Source of the DNA: Streptomyces sp. NRRL F-6676
GTDB taxonomy: Bacteria; Actinomycetota; Actinomycetes; Streptomycetales; Streptomycetaceae
Length of the DNA stretch: 64,000 bases
Direction of reading: 5' to 3'
Assembly: GCF_000725625.1 (NCBI RefSeq)
Contig: NZ_JOHS01000021.1
Span: 27,364 to 91,363 of the forward strand
Positions within the stretch are counted from its first letter, which is position 1; every line of letters starts with the position of its first letter. The translations under genes were made by a program, and so were the position numbers. The notes below the pieces were generated by a model. That model did no database searches. It saw nothing but the letters and a program-made list of their open reading frames with translations, and was not told the DNA's origin. Positions 13,770-21,659 of the stretch are shown here, piece by piece.

Positions 13770-15000
13770 GGCCTGATGGTGTCACGGCACGACGGGGGGC
13801 CGTTGGTGGGGGAGGCGGCCGGGGCTGGGGGCGCGGCCGGTCCCGTCCCGGCCGGCGGCGACCGGATCTCGGCCGTCGCCGGCTGGACCTCCCGGCCGCC
13901 GGCGCGCGCGACGCGGCCCGCACGGCGGAGCCGTAGCCTGCGGCGGGACTTCCCGGCACGAGGGCCGTCTGCGCCGCGCGGCGGCGGCCGTCGTCGGCTG
14001 GGCCTCCCGGCCGTCGGCGCGCGCGGCTACGGTCCCGCACGGCGGAGCCGTAGCTGCGGCGGAGCTTCCCGGCACGAGGGCCGTCTGCGCCGCGCGGCGG
14101 AGGCCCTCGGCGGCGGGGCCTGGACGCCCCCACGCACGGTGGAGCTTCCGCCTGTGGGCGGACGTCCGCGTGCGACCGGACCTTCGGGCGGTGGAGGCTG
14201 CCGCCGTCGGCCGGGGCCGGGCGCCGCTCGCGGCAGAACCGGCGCCTGGTGGACGCGCGGCTGGGCGGGACGCAGCTGCACGGGGTGGGACTTCCGCGCG
14301 GGGGAGACGGCCGGCCGTCAGCGACCGGATCTGTCCGGATACGGCCGTCACGGCCGTCACGGCCGTCACCGGTCGTATCCGGACGCCTCCTGCGCCCGGC
14401 GGAGTTTCCCGCCGGGGTGCCCCGTCCGGGGCGGAACCCTCGTTCGGCGGAGTTCCTTCGTGCGGCGGGACTTCCGGGCGCGACAGGGCCCACGCCCGGG
14501 AGATGCGGCTGCCGTCGGTTGTCACCGGACGCCTCCTGCGTCCGGCGGGGTTCCCCGTCGGGGGGGACCCCGTTCGGCGGTGCTCCTTCGTGTGGCGGGG
14601 CTTCCGGGCGCGATGGGACCCACGCCCGGGAGATGCGGCTGCCACCGGCCGCCGCCACCGGCCGCATCCGAACGCGCCCCCGTGCGCGGGGCCGCCCCGG
14701 AGCTGCCTCCGGGGCCGATCACGCCGTGCCTCGGACGCCCCCGTGCGCGAGGCGGCCGCCCGCAGGGTGCTGGTCAAGCAGGCCCCGGACTGCGGACGCC
14801 CCCGTGCGCGAGGCGGCCGCCCCGGGGGAGCGGGCGACGTTGGCCCGGGTTGAGGCCGGACGCCCCGGCGCGAGGCGGCCCCTCGCGAGGGCGCGCCTCC
14901 GCGCGAGGCGCGTACCGCGCACCCGCGCGCGGCGAAGCCCCCGCGGTGACGGCTCGGTGCGGCGGGGGCTTCGGGGTGGTGCGGTGGGGCTTCGGCGGTG
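13770..15000. repeat. 1.2-kb non-coding block of degenerate GC-rich tandem repeats
   Basis: No frame here looks like a protein. The block has at least four repeat types: a 117-bp unit present twice (13873-13990 and 13990-14100, both ending in GGCACGAGGGCCGTCTGCG and flanking bases); a 130-150 bp unit repeated at 14441 and 14573; four 9-bp copies of ACGGCCGTC at 14341-14369; and two copies of CGGACGCCCCCGTGCGCG-type sequence near 14731 and 14798. A GGCGGRRYTTCC motif recurs at least eight times. It also holds the 40-bp copy of the pentapeptide gene. Origin and role unknown. Confidence 0.75.
14246..14285. repeat. 40-bp exact copy of part of the pentapeptide-repeat gene
   Basis: Identical to 12875-12914, in the same orientation, but lying in non-coding DNA with unrelated flanks. 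Confidence 0.9.
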
Positions 15001-15007
15001 GTGGAGG

Positions 15008-15583
15008 TCAGACGTTGACGCCGAAGTCCTGGGCGATGCCGGTCAGGCCCGAGGCGTAGCCCTGGCCGACCGCGCGGAACTTCCACTCCGCGCCGTTGCG
15101 GTACAGCTCGCCGAAGACCATGGCCGTCTCCGTGGCCGCGTCCTCCGACAGGTCGTAGCGGGCGATCTCCGCGCCGCCGGCCTGGTTGACGATGCGGATG
15201 TACGCGTTGCGGACCTGCCCGAAGTTCTGCGAGCGGGACTCGGCGTCGTAGATGGAGACGGGGAAGACGATCTTGTCGACGTCGGCCGGGAGCCCCGCCA
15301 GGTTGACGTTGATCGCCTCGTCGTCGCCGGCGCCCTCGCCCGTGCGGTTGTCGCCGGTGTGGACGATGGTCTGGTCCGGCGTCTGCTTGTTGTTGAAGAA
15401 GACGAAGTGCTGGTCGGAGTAGACCTTGCCCTGGGGGTTGACCGCGATGGCGGAGGCGTCGAGGTCGAAGTCCGTGCCGGTGGTGGTGCGGACGTCCCAG
15501 CCGAGGCCCACGGTGACGGCGGTCAGGCCCGGAGCCTCCTTGGTGAGCGAGACGTTGCCACCCTTGGACAGGCTTACAGCCAT
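15008..15583 (-). CDS. terD: TerD family calcium-binding stress protein
   Basis: 191 residues; ATG at 15583 is chosen over one 33 bases upstream because [20 protein letters not shown] is the family N-terminus and GGGA lies nine bases before it. Typical TerD features: [20 protein letters not shown] (calcium site), [24 protein letters not shown] (second acidic calcium loop), [20 protein letters not shown] and [12 protein letters not shown]. TerD proteins bind calcium and are linked to tellurite resistance, stress and normal development in Streptomyces. Single gene preceded by a 190-bp intergenic region. Confidence 0.93.
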   Translation of the reverse strand: MAVSLSKGGNVSLTKEAPGLTAVTVGLGWDVRTTTGTDFDLDASAIAVNPQGKVYSDQHFVFFNNKQTPDQTIVHTGDNRTGEGAGDDEAINVNLAGLPADVDKIVFPVSIYDAESRSQNFGQVRNAYIRIVNQAGGAEIARYDLSEDAATETAMVFGELYRNGAEWKFRAVGQGYASGLTGIAQDFGVNV

Positions 15584-15774
15584 TGTTGGGAGTCCCTTCG
15601 CTTGGTTCGTTCCCATACGTGTGGGCCGCGGTGCGGCTAACCCATTGAACGCGGTGGGGGGCCCGGATGGTTCCGGGCGCTTTACCTTTTTTACCCGAGA
15701 GGGGGGCGCGCCCGAGAGGTCGGGTGGCCGGGGCCCCGAAAACCTGGTGACGTACCCCCGCCCCGACCGGGAAC

Positions 15775-16212
15775 ATGGAGGGCATGTCCGGTCCCTATGT
15801 CGTGCGTGGTTCCGTCGTGCTGCCCGAGAGCGAGCTCGTGTGGAGGTTCTCGCGATCCTCGGGGCCCGGTGGGCAGCACGTCAACACCACCGACACCCAG
15901 GTCGAGGTGCGGTTCGACGTGGCCCGGACCGAGGCGCTGCCCGAGGTGTGGAAGCGGCGTGCGCTGGAGCGGCTGGCCGGGCGGCTGGTCGACGGGGTGC
16001 TCAGCGTGCGCGCCTCCGAGCACCGTTCGCAATGGCGCAATCGCGAGGCGGCCGCCGTGCGTCTCGCCTCGCTGCTCGCCGAGGCGACCGCGCCCCCGCC
16101 CAAGCCGCGCAGAGCGACGCGGATTCCGCGCGGAATCAACGAACGACGGCTGCGCGAGAAGAAGCAGCGTGCCGAGACCAAGCGGGGGCGTTCCGGCCGC
16201 GGCTGGCAGTGA
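15775..16212 (+). CDS. arfB: Peptidyl-tRNA hydrolase ArfB (alternative ribosome rescue)
   Basis: 145 residues from ATG at 15775; the ATG at 15784 ([18 protein letters not shown]) is an alternative. The class-I release-factor core carries the GGQ motif in [20 protein letters not shown], and the C-terminal tail is basic and disordered ([20 protein letters not shown]), the part that enters the empty mRNA channel. Length fits the family (about 140). It releases nascent chains from ribosomes stalled without a stop codon. No operon partner; short tandem arrays follow it. Confidence 0.9.
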   Translation: MEGMSGPYVVRGSVVLPESELVWRFSRSSGPGGQHVNTTDTQVEVRFDVARTEALPEVWKRRALERLAGRLVDGVLSVRASEHRSQWRNREAAAVRLASLLAEATAPPPKPRRATRIPRGINERRLREKKQRAETKRGRSGRGWQ

Positions 16213-16240
16213 ATTACCGCACCCCGTCCGTGAATTCACC

Positions 16241-16356
16241 GGGTGCGAATGCAACGCCCCCCGGTCGTCGGGTGCGAATGCAACGCTCCCCTGTCGCCGG
16301 GTGTGAATGTGACGCCCCCCGGTCGTCGGGTGTGAATGCGACGCCCCCCGCGTCAT
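16241..16356. repeat. 29-bp tandem repeat, four copies
   Basis: Units begin at 16241, 16270, 16299 and 16328, each starting GGGTGYGAATGYRACGC and continuing CCCCCGGTCGTC with few changes. The period is not a multiple of three and no coding frame is conserved across units, so it is non-coding. The fourth unit degenerates into the next array. Confidence 0.85.
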
Positions 16357-16427
16357 CACACTCCGGGTCATCACACTCCGGGTCATCACAACTCGCGTCA
16401 TCACACTTCGCGTCGTCCCACTCCGGT
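16353..16427. repeat. 15-bp tandem repeat, five copies
   Basis: Units TCATCACACTCCGGG (16353, 16368), TCATCACAACTCGCG (16383), TCATCACACTTCGCG (16398) and TCGTCCCACTCCGGT (16413). It directly abuts the 29-bp array. A further short repeat of CCCGTTGCCGTCCCAC follows near 16478-16505. The whole 346-bp gap between arfB and the flavin reductase is made of such repeats. Confidence 0.85.
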
Positions 16428-16558
16428 TCGTTCCACCGGGCCGTCCTCCCGGGCGTCCCCCTCGCGCCGGCAACCCGTTGCCGTCCCACCCGTTGCCGTC
16501 CCACCAGTTGTCCGTCTCTCCGTTGTCCCCCTGTCCGCCCGCCCCCTGTCCCCCACCC

Positions 16559-17164
16559 CTATCCGAGCGCCCGATACCGCCCCCGGAAGTACGTCAGGGG
16601 ACCCGCCCCCGAATCCGGTGCGGTGGCGGTGAGGACGCGGCCGACGACGAGGGTGTGGTCGCCCGCCGGCACCCGCTGTTCCGTGCGGCACTCCACGGTC
16701 GCCAGCGCACCCCCCACCAGCGGCGCCCCCGACGCCCGGCCGCGCACGTAGGCGATGTCCTCGAACAGCAGCCGGTCGCTGATGCGGCCCTTCATCGCGA
16801 ACCGCCCCGCGATGTGCCGCTGGCTCTCGGCGAGCACCGAGACCGCCCACAGCGGCTGTTCGTCGAGCAGTTCGTCCATGCGGGAGCCCTCGCGCAGGCT
16901 GACCATGACCAGCGGCGGGTCGAGGGAGACCGACAGGAAGGCGGTGGCCGTCATGCCCACGTCCTCCCCGCGCGGGCCCTCGGGGTCCAGCGCCGGTTCG
17001 TGCGCGGTCACCAGGACCACGCCCGCGGCCAGGCGGGACATGGCGGCACGGAACTCGTCGTCGCTCACCCCTTCAGCATGCCCGCCGACGGCGGGACCGG
17101 GGCCGGCGGAACGGTCGGACGAGAGGGGCTGCGGAGGGATCTGCGAGGTGTTGAGCACGGTCAC
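16559..17164 (-). CDS. Flavin reductase family protein (FMN-binding split barrel)
   Basis: 201 residues from GTG at 17164, with about 33 N-terminal residues that look disordered. The split-barrel domain starts at DDEFRAAMSRLAAGVVLVTA, then GMTATAFLSVSLDPPLVMVS (flavin-phosphate loop), FAVSV-type strand LWAVSVLAESQRHIAGRFA, and HTLVVGRVLTA near the end. Such proteins reduce FMN or FAD with NAD(P)H, often for a monooxygenase partner, which is not seen here. Convergent with arfB and divergent from cdgB. Confidence 0.85.
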   Translation of the reverse strand: MTVLNTSQIPPQPLSSDRSAGPGPAVGGHAEGVSDDEFRAAMSRLAAGVVLVTAHEPALDPEGPRGEDVGMTATAFLSVSLDPPLVMVSLREGSRMDELLDEQPLWAVSVLAESQRHIAGRFAMKGRISDRLLFEDIAYVRGRASGAPLVGGALATVECRTEQRVPAGDHTLVVGRVLTATAPDSGAGPLTYFRGRYRALG

Positions 17165-17468
17165 GACGGTAGTTCCCGTGTGCGCGAGGGCGCATCGGGC
17201 CAGGGGTCCAGACGGGTCCTAGGACCGAGGCCGCAGCCCGGACCGGTGACGGGCGGCTGCCGGCACCCGGCGACCGGCGCCCCTCCGCGCGAGGATCCGT
17301 AACACCCACGCGCGATGATCCGTAACGCCCACGCGCCCGCCCCCGGCGTCGTATGCTCGCAGTCGTTCACGGGGACCCCACAGGGCATTGAATTGTGTTC
17401 CGTAAAAGACCGCGTTCCGTGAAGAAGACGGGAAAAGCAGAAACCCCTCTCAAATGCTCACCTTTTAC

Positions 17469-17484
17469 TGTGACTTGAGTCACA
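17469..17484. promoter_or_regulatory. Crp-type palindrome upstream of cdgB
   Basis: TGTGACTTGAGTCACA matches the Crp consensus TGTGA-N6-TCACA exactly in both half-sites. It lies about 135 bp before the cdgB start. Streptomyces Crp recognises a related GTG-N8-CAC core, so a cAMP input to cdgB is plausible. Binding is inference. Confidence 0.55.
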
Positions 17485-17498
17485 AGGTGCGTATTTTG

Positions 17499-17513
17499 TT
17501 GACCCTGTGTGCC
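17499..17513. promoter_or_regulatory. BldD-box-like site upstream of cdgB
   Basis: TTGACCCTGTGTGCC fits the BldD consensus nTnACnC(A/T)GnGTnAn at every fixed position except the last A. It lies 105 bp upstream of the start codon and 15 bp after the Crp-type palindrome. S. coelicolor cdgB is a known BldD target, which supports the call; BldD itself is activated by c-di-GMP, so the site would close a feedback loop. Confidence 0.65.
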
Positions 17514-17617
17514 GAGTGGGCAGCGCGCTGTGATTCAGTAGCGGTGAGGATGCAGGGCGTACGCCGAAGACAACCCTGGGGTTACGGAGTTACCGCGAGA
17601 TCTCGAGGGGAGGGCGC

Positions 17618-19363
17618 ATGGAGACCGACTCGGAGCCGTACGTCCGTCTTGCGACTCTGCGGAAGCTCCACGAGGTCATGGCGGACATCCATACCGCCCG
17701 CAGTCTGGCGGACACGCTCCAGACCGTCGCCGACGGCGTGGTCAACGGCCTCGGATACGAACTGGCGGCCGTCAACCTCGTACGCCCCGACGGCGACCTC
17801 GTGGTCGCGGCCCTGGCCGGAAACTCCACCGTCGAACAGATGATGGCGGGCCGGGTCGGCTCCCGCGCCGCCTGGAACCGGCGGCTCAACATGGGCGAGG
17901 CCTGGGGCGACCTGCGCTTCATATCCCACGCCGAGGGCTGGATCCTCGACGACGACGACGTTCCCCAGTGGCGTTCCGACGGCCCCGAACCCCGCTTCGA
18001 GGACGAGTGGCACCCCTCCGACCGCCTGTTCGCGCCCCTGTACGGCCCGGGCGGCAGCGGTTCCTCCGGCGAGCTGATAGGTGTGCTTTCCGTGGACCGG
18101 CCGCGCAACGGCCGGCGGCCCGGGGCCTGGGGCCGTGAGGCGCTCCAGATGTACGCGTTCCAGGCGGCCACCGCGATCAGCAATGCCCGGCTGCGCGCCA
18201 ACATGCAGCGCGCGCTGGTGCGGCTCGAACGGGACCAGCAGGCGCTGCGCGCCAGCGAGGAGTCCTTCCGGCAGGCCTTCGAGTACGCCCCCTCCGGCAT
18301 GGCCATCGCCGAGATGGGCGGCGACCAGCACGGCCGCATCCTGCGCAGCAACGACGCGCTGTGCCGACTGCTCGGCCGGCCCGCCGCCTCGATGCGCCGC
18401 TACTCCTTCTCCGACCTGGTCCACCCCGAGGACATCAGCACCCTGCTGCGCACCTCCGCCGAGGGCGGCCGCGCCGAGCTGCGCCTGGGCCGCCGGGACG
18501 GCACCTACGTCTGGGTCTCGCTGCGCAACTCCGTCGTCGCGGACGCCGCCGACGGGCCCCGCTTCCTGCTCACGCACGTCGAGGACATAGAGGAGCGCAA
18601 ACGGCGCGAGCTCCAGCTCGCCCACCGGGCCTCGCACGACTCGCTCACCGGACTGCCCAACTCCGCCGAACTGCGCTCCCGGCTCTCCGCCCGGCTCTGT
18701 CAGCGCCCGTACGCCGTGGCCGCCGACGGGGCCGAGTCGGCCGACGCGGCGCACGGGCAGTACGGCGGGCACACGGCGTTCGGCGGGCACACGGCATTCG
18801 ACGGCTTCGGCGAGCCGGGCCTCACGGACACGCCCCCGGGCGGCCACCCCGCGGTCTACGACACCGGCGGGCACGGCTTCGGCCCGCTCTCGGCCAGGGG
18901 ACCGTACGACGGCTTCGACCACCATGTGCACACCGTCGCCCCGTCCGACGGGACGGACGACGGCACCAAGGGGCTCGCGGTCCTCTTCTGCGACCTCGAC
19001 GGCTTCAAGTCGATCAACGACCGCTTCGGGCACAACGCCGGTGACGCCGTCCTCGTCGAGGTGGCCGGCCGGCTGACCCGGGGCGTGCGGGACGGCGACA
19101 CCGTCGCCCGGCTCGGCGGCGACGAGTTCGTGGTGCTGGCCGACGGCCTCGGCCGCGCCGACGCCCAGGACCTCGCCGTACGGCTGCGCAACGAGATCAT
19201 CCAGCCCATCCGGGTCGACGGACGGGTCATGCGGGTGGGCGCCAGCTTCGGCATCGGCTGGGCACACTGCGGCATGACGGCGGACGAGGTGTTGAAATCC
19301 GCTGACGAACGGATGTACGTCGAGAAACGATCCCGTCCCAAACAGCACAGGCGTGCGGGATAG
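17618..19363 (+). CDS. cdgB: GAF-PAS-GGDEF diguanylate cyclase CdgB
   Basis: 581 residues, ATG at 17618 with GAGGGGAGGG upstream. GAF domain about 15-195 (TLQTVADGVVNGLGYELAAV; FQAATAISNARLRANMQRAL), coiled segment, PAS about 210-330 (SFRQAFEYAPSGMAIAEMGG; HVEDIEERKRREL), then GGDEF from 340: SHDSLTGLPN, an unusual glycine-rich insert of about 90 residues (AHGQYGGHTAFGGHTAFDGF), LFCDLDGFKSINDRFGHNAGD and ARLGGDEF. An intact inhibitory site, RDGD, lies five residues before GGDEF. Architecture and locus match S. coelicolor CdgB, a c-di-GMP synthase affecting development and antibiotic production under BldD. It is followed by the CBM35-type gene after a small hairpin. Confidence 0.92.
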   Translation: METDSEPYVRLATLRKLHEVMADIHTARSLADTLQTVADGVVNGLGYELAAVNLVRPDGDLVVAALAGNSTVEQMMAGRVGSRAAWNRRLNMGEAWGDLRFISHAEGWILDDDDVPQWRSDGPEPRFEDEWHPSDRLFAPLYGPGGSGSSGELIGVLSVDRPRNGRRPGAWGREALQMYAFQAATAISNARLRANMQRALVRLERDQQALRASEESFRQAFEYAPSGMAIAEMGGDQHGRILRSNDALCRLLGRPAASMRRYSFSDLVHPEDISTLLRTSAEGGRAELRLGRRDGTYVWVSLRNSVVADAADGPRFLLTHVEDIEERKRRELQLAHRASHDSLTGLPNSAELRSRLSARLCQRPYAVAADGAESADAAHGQYGGHTAFGGHTAFDGFGEPGLTDTPPGGHPAVYDTGGHGFGPLSARGPYDGFDHHVHTVAPSDGTDDGTKGLAVLFCDLDGFKSINDRFGHNAGDAVLVEVAGRLTRGVRDGDTVARLGGDEFVVLADGLGRADAQDLAVRLRNEIIQPIRVDGRVMRVGASFGIGWAHCGMTADEVLKSADERMYVEKRSRPKQHRRAG

Positions 19364-19368
19364 CTCCA

Positions 19369-19387
19369 GCTCACCGCGGGGGTGAGC
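19369..19387 (+). terminator. Small hairpin after cdgB
   Basis: GCTCACC and GGTGAGC form a perfect seven-base stem around GCGGG six bases beyond the cdgB stop. No T-run follows, as is usual in Streptomyces; partial termination is likely. Confidence 0.45.
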
Positions 19388-19479
19388 AGGAAGACACCGG
19401 TACGGGCCTCCGGAAGCGGGTACGCTCGCAGTTCAGCCCAGCACGCATCCGCACCCCCACCCGCTAGGAGCACCAAGGG

Positions 19480-20490
19480 ATGACGCCCGGCAACAACGGC
19501 GCGAGCACGCCCGAGGACGACGACCCGTTCGGCTACCTCTACGCCGACGGTCAGGCCAACGGAGCCCAGCCGCCGAGCGGCGGCTACGGCTACCCCAACT
19601 CGGTCAACAGGGTGCGGGCGGTCGGTCAGCGGCAGTACGGCGGCGCACAGCAGCCGCAGCAACCGCAGGCGACCGGCCAGTACGGGCAGGCGGGGGCACC
19701 GGGGCAGACGGCGGCGTACGGACAGGTCCCGCAGCAGCAGGCGTACGGCACCTACGGGCCACCCGGACAGCCGAACCCGCACTACGCGGCCCCCGAGACC
19801 GTCCCCGGCGGGGCGCCGCCCAGCCACCGGGACCCGGCGGGCGGCAACGGCGGCGGGCGCGGGCGGGGCCCGAACACCAAGGGCCTGCTGATCGGCGCGA
19901 TAGCGGTGGTGGCCGCCGTGGTGATCGGCATCAGCATCGCCGTGCTCGGCGACGACTCCGACGGCGACAAGAAGAACACCGCGGGCGACACCACACCGTC
20001 GGCGAACCAGAGCCCCTCCCCGAGCGGCTCGGACTCGGACGCCTCCGGTGACACGGAGGAGCTGCCCAAGATCGACGCCAAGGCGCTCAAGCTGGAGGGC
20101 GGCGCCACCATCGCCTCGGAGGTGGAGGGCGCCGAGGCCGACGGCGGCAGCTATGTGACCGGCCTGAACACCGTCGGCTCCCAGGTGACCTGGACCGTCA
20201 ACGGCATCCCCAAGGACGGCGCCTACACGGTGTTCGCGCACTACAGCGCGGCGGGCGACGACCAGTCGATGACGATGACGGTCAACGGCAAGGAGTTCGG
20301 CAGCAAGATGAACCTGGGCAACTTCGCCCACGCCAAGGACGGTGACTTCGCCAAGGGCTGGACCAAGACCTACGTCTGGCCCACGCTCAACAAGGGCACC
20401 AACACGATCACCCTCTCCTGCCAGGACGGCGACAAGTGCGACGTCCTCCTGGACCAGCTCTGGCTGAAGGAAGGCCAGGTCAAGGACTGA
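19480..20490 (+). CDS. Membrane-anchored protein with C-terminal CBM35-like domain
   Basis: 336 residues. Residues 1-125 are low-complexity and rich in Gly, Gln, Pro and Tyr (YGGAQQPQQPQATGQYGQ), one membrane helix follows at 133-152 (LLIGAIAVVAAVVIGISIAV), then a Ser/Asp linker (SPSPSGSDSDASGDTEEL), and from about 195 a beta-rich domain: KLEGGATIASEVEGAEADGG, VTWTVNGIPKDGAYTVFAHY, MTMTVNGKEF, YVWPTLNKGTNTITLSCQDG and LLDQLWLKEG. This is the shape of a carbohydrate-binding module family 35 domain displayed outside the membrane. It probably binds wall or extracellular glycans. It follows cdgB in the same direction, as in S. coelicolor. Confidence 0.75.
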   Translation: MTPGNNGASTPEDDDPFGYLYADGQANGAQPPSGGYGYPNSVNRVRAVGQRQYGGAQQPQQPQATGQYGQAGAPGQTAAYGQVPQQQAYGTYGPPGQPNPHYAAPETVPGGAPPSHRDPAGGNGGGRGRGPNTKGLLIGAIAVVAAVVIGISIAVLGDDSDGDKKNTAGDTTPSANQSPSPSGSDSDASGDTEELPKIDAKALKLEGGATIASEVEGAEADGGSYVTGLNTVGSQVTWTVNGIPKDGAYTVFAHYSAAGDDQSMTMTVNGKEFGSKMNLGNFAHAKDGDFAKGWTKTYVWPTLNKGTNTITLSCQDGDKCDVLLDQLWLKEGQVKD

Positions 20491-20548
20491 GGCGCCGTTA
20501 CGCGGCCGCTGTCTCGGATGCCGTCGCCGTCGCCGTCTCCGGATGCCG

Positions 20549-21478
20549 TTACGCCGCCGTCGTCTCCGGGGTCACCGCGACCCGCGTGAGCAGCTCCTCG
20601 TAGTCCCGCCGGTCGAACTCGCCCGCCGTCGGCGACAGGACCGTCGCCGCGGACAGGGCGGTGGCACGTGCCAGCCGGTCGGGCCACGGCAGGCGTTCCA
20701 CCAGGGCCGACAGCAGGCCCGCCACCGCCGAGTCGCCCGCGCCCGTCGGATTGCCGCGCAGTCCGCGCGGCGGCACCGCGCGCCAGCGGCCCTCGGCGTT
20801 CACCGCGAGCAGCCCCTGCGCGCCCAGCGAGGCGACCACCGTGTGCGCGCCCCGGCGCCGGGCGTCCCGGGTGGCCTGCGCGGGGTCGTGCGCCCCGGTC
20901 AGCTCGGCCAGCTCCTCCGCGTTCGGCTTGACGATGTCGGGGCGGGCGGCCACCCCCCGGCGCAGCGGCTCGCCGCTGGTGTCCAGGAGCACCGGCACCT
21001 GATGCGCCCGCGCGGTACGGACCAGCCCCGCGTACGCCCCCACCGGCACCCCCGGCGGCAGGCTCCCGCACAGGGCGACCGCGGCGGCCGAGCCCAGCAG
21101 CTCCTCGTAGGCCCGCTGGAACGCGGACCACTCGGCGGGAGAGATCAGCGGCCCCGGTTCGTTGAGCTGGGTGGTGTCGCCGGTGGCGGCGTCCACCACG
21201 GCGACGGTCCGCCGGGTCGCCCCGGCCACGGGTATCAGCGCGTCCACCACGCCGGGGCAGTCGGCCAGCCGCTCCCGCAGGGCGTCGCCGGTGCGGCCGC
21301 CGGCGAAGCCGGTGACGGTCGCCCGGTGGCCGAGCGCGGCGAGCACACGGGCCACGTTCAGGCCCTTGCCGCCGGGCCGTTCGGTCACCTCGGTCACCCG
21401 GTGCGCGGTGTGCGGGCGCAGCGCGGGGACGCGATAGGTGAGGTCGAGAGCGGTGTTCAGTGTGACCGTGAGGATCAC
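20549..21478 (-). CDS. PfkB-family sugar kinase (1-phosphofructokinase / tagatose-6-phosphate kinase group)
   Basis: 309 residues from GTG at 21478. PfkB marks are clear: N-terminal ILTVTLNTALDLTYRV, PfkB signature 1 ERPGGKGLNVARVLAALGH, KPNAEELAELTG and the signature 2/anion hole PTGAGDSAVAGLLSAL, with the catalytic aspartate in GAGDS. VTLNTALDLTY places it in the phosphosugar kinase branch (FruK/LacC). It lies beside nagA and nagK on the same strand, suggesting a part in amino-sugar or related phosphosugar use; the true substrate is not readable. Confidence 0.85.
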   Translation of the reverse strand: MILTVTLNTALDLTYRVPALRPHTAHRVTEVTERPGGKGLNVARVLAALGHRATVTGFAGGRTGDALRERLADCPGVVDALIPVAGATRRTVAVVDAATGDTTQLNEPGPLISPAEWSAFQRAYEELLGSAAAVALCGSLPPGVPVGAYAGLVRTARAHQVPVLLDTSGEPLRRGVAARPDIVKPNAEELAELTGAHDPAQATRDARRRGAHTVVASLGAQGLLAVNAEGRWRAVPPRGLRGNPTGAGDSAVAGLLSALVERLPWPDRLARATALSAATVLSPTAGEFDRRDYEELLTRVAVTPETTAA

Positions 21479-21659
21479 CCGGGCCGACCTCCCTCGGATC
21501 GTGCGGTGACGCGTGTGCGTACTCCCAGCGTGCGTGCTGTCTCCACAGTGCGCGCGCCGGTGGCGGTTGAGGAGACTCGATCATGCCAAAGAGTCGGTGG
21601 TCGGCCCAGACCCCCGGGCCCACCACCGACCCCCGAGGGGCAGTCAGAAGCTGGGCGAA

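Larger units (their letters stand above)
17165..17617. other. 453-bp cdgB upstream region
   Basis: Contains no gene. Near the flavin reductase side there is a 23-bp-period direct repeat (GATCCGTAACRCCCACGCGC at 17294 and 17317). The cdgB side contains the Crp-type and BldD-type sites annotated separately and an unusually AT-rich stretch (GTATTTTGTTGACC) that is likely to hold the promoter. Confidence 0.6.

Noticed and set aside
13782..15785. A 667-codon minus-strand open frame crossing the repeat block and terD
   Set aside because: It overlaps terD in another frame and translates to Arg/Pro/Ala-rich repeats with no domain; high GC removes stops by chance.
16241..16427. A CRISPR array
   Set aside because: The repeats are directly tandem (29 bp and 15 bp) with no unique spacers and there are no cas genes.
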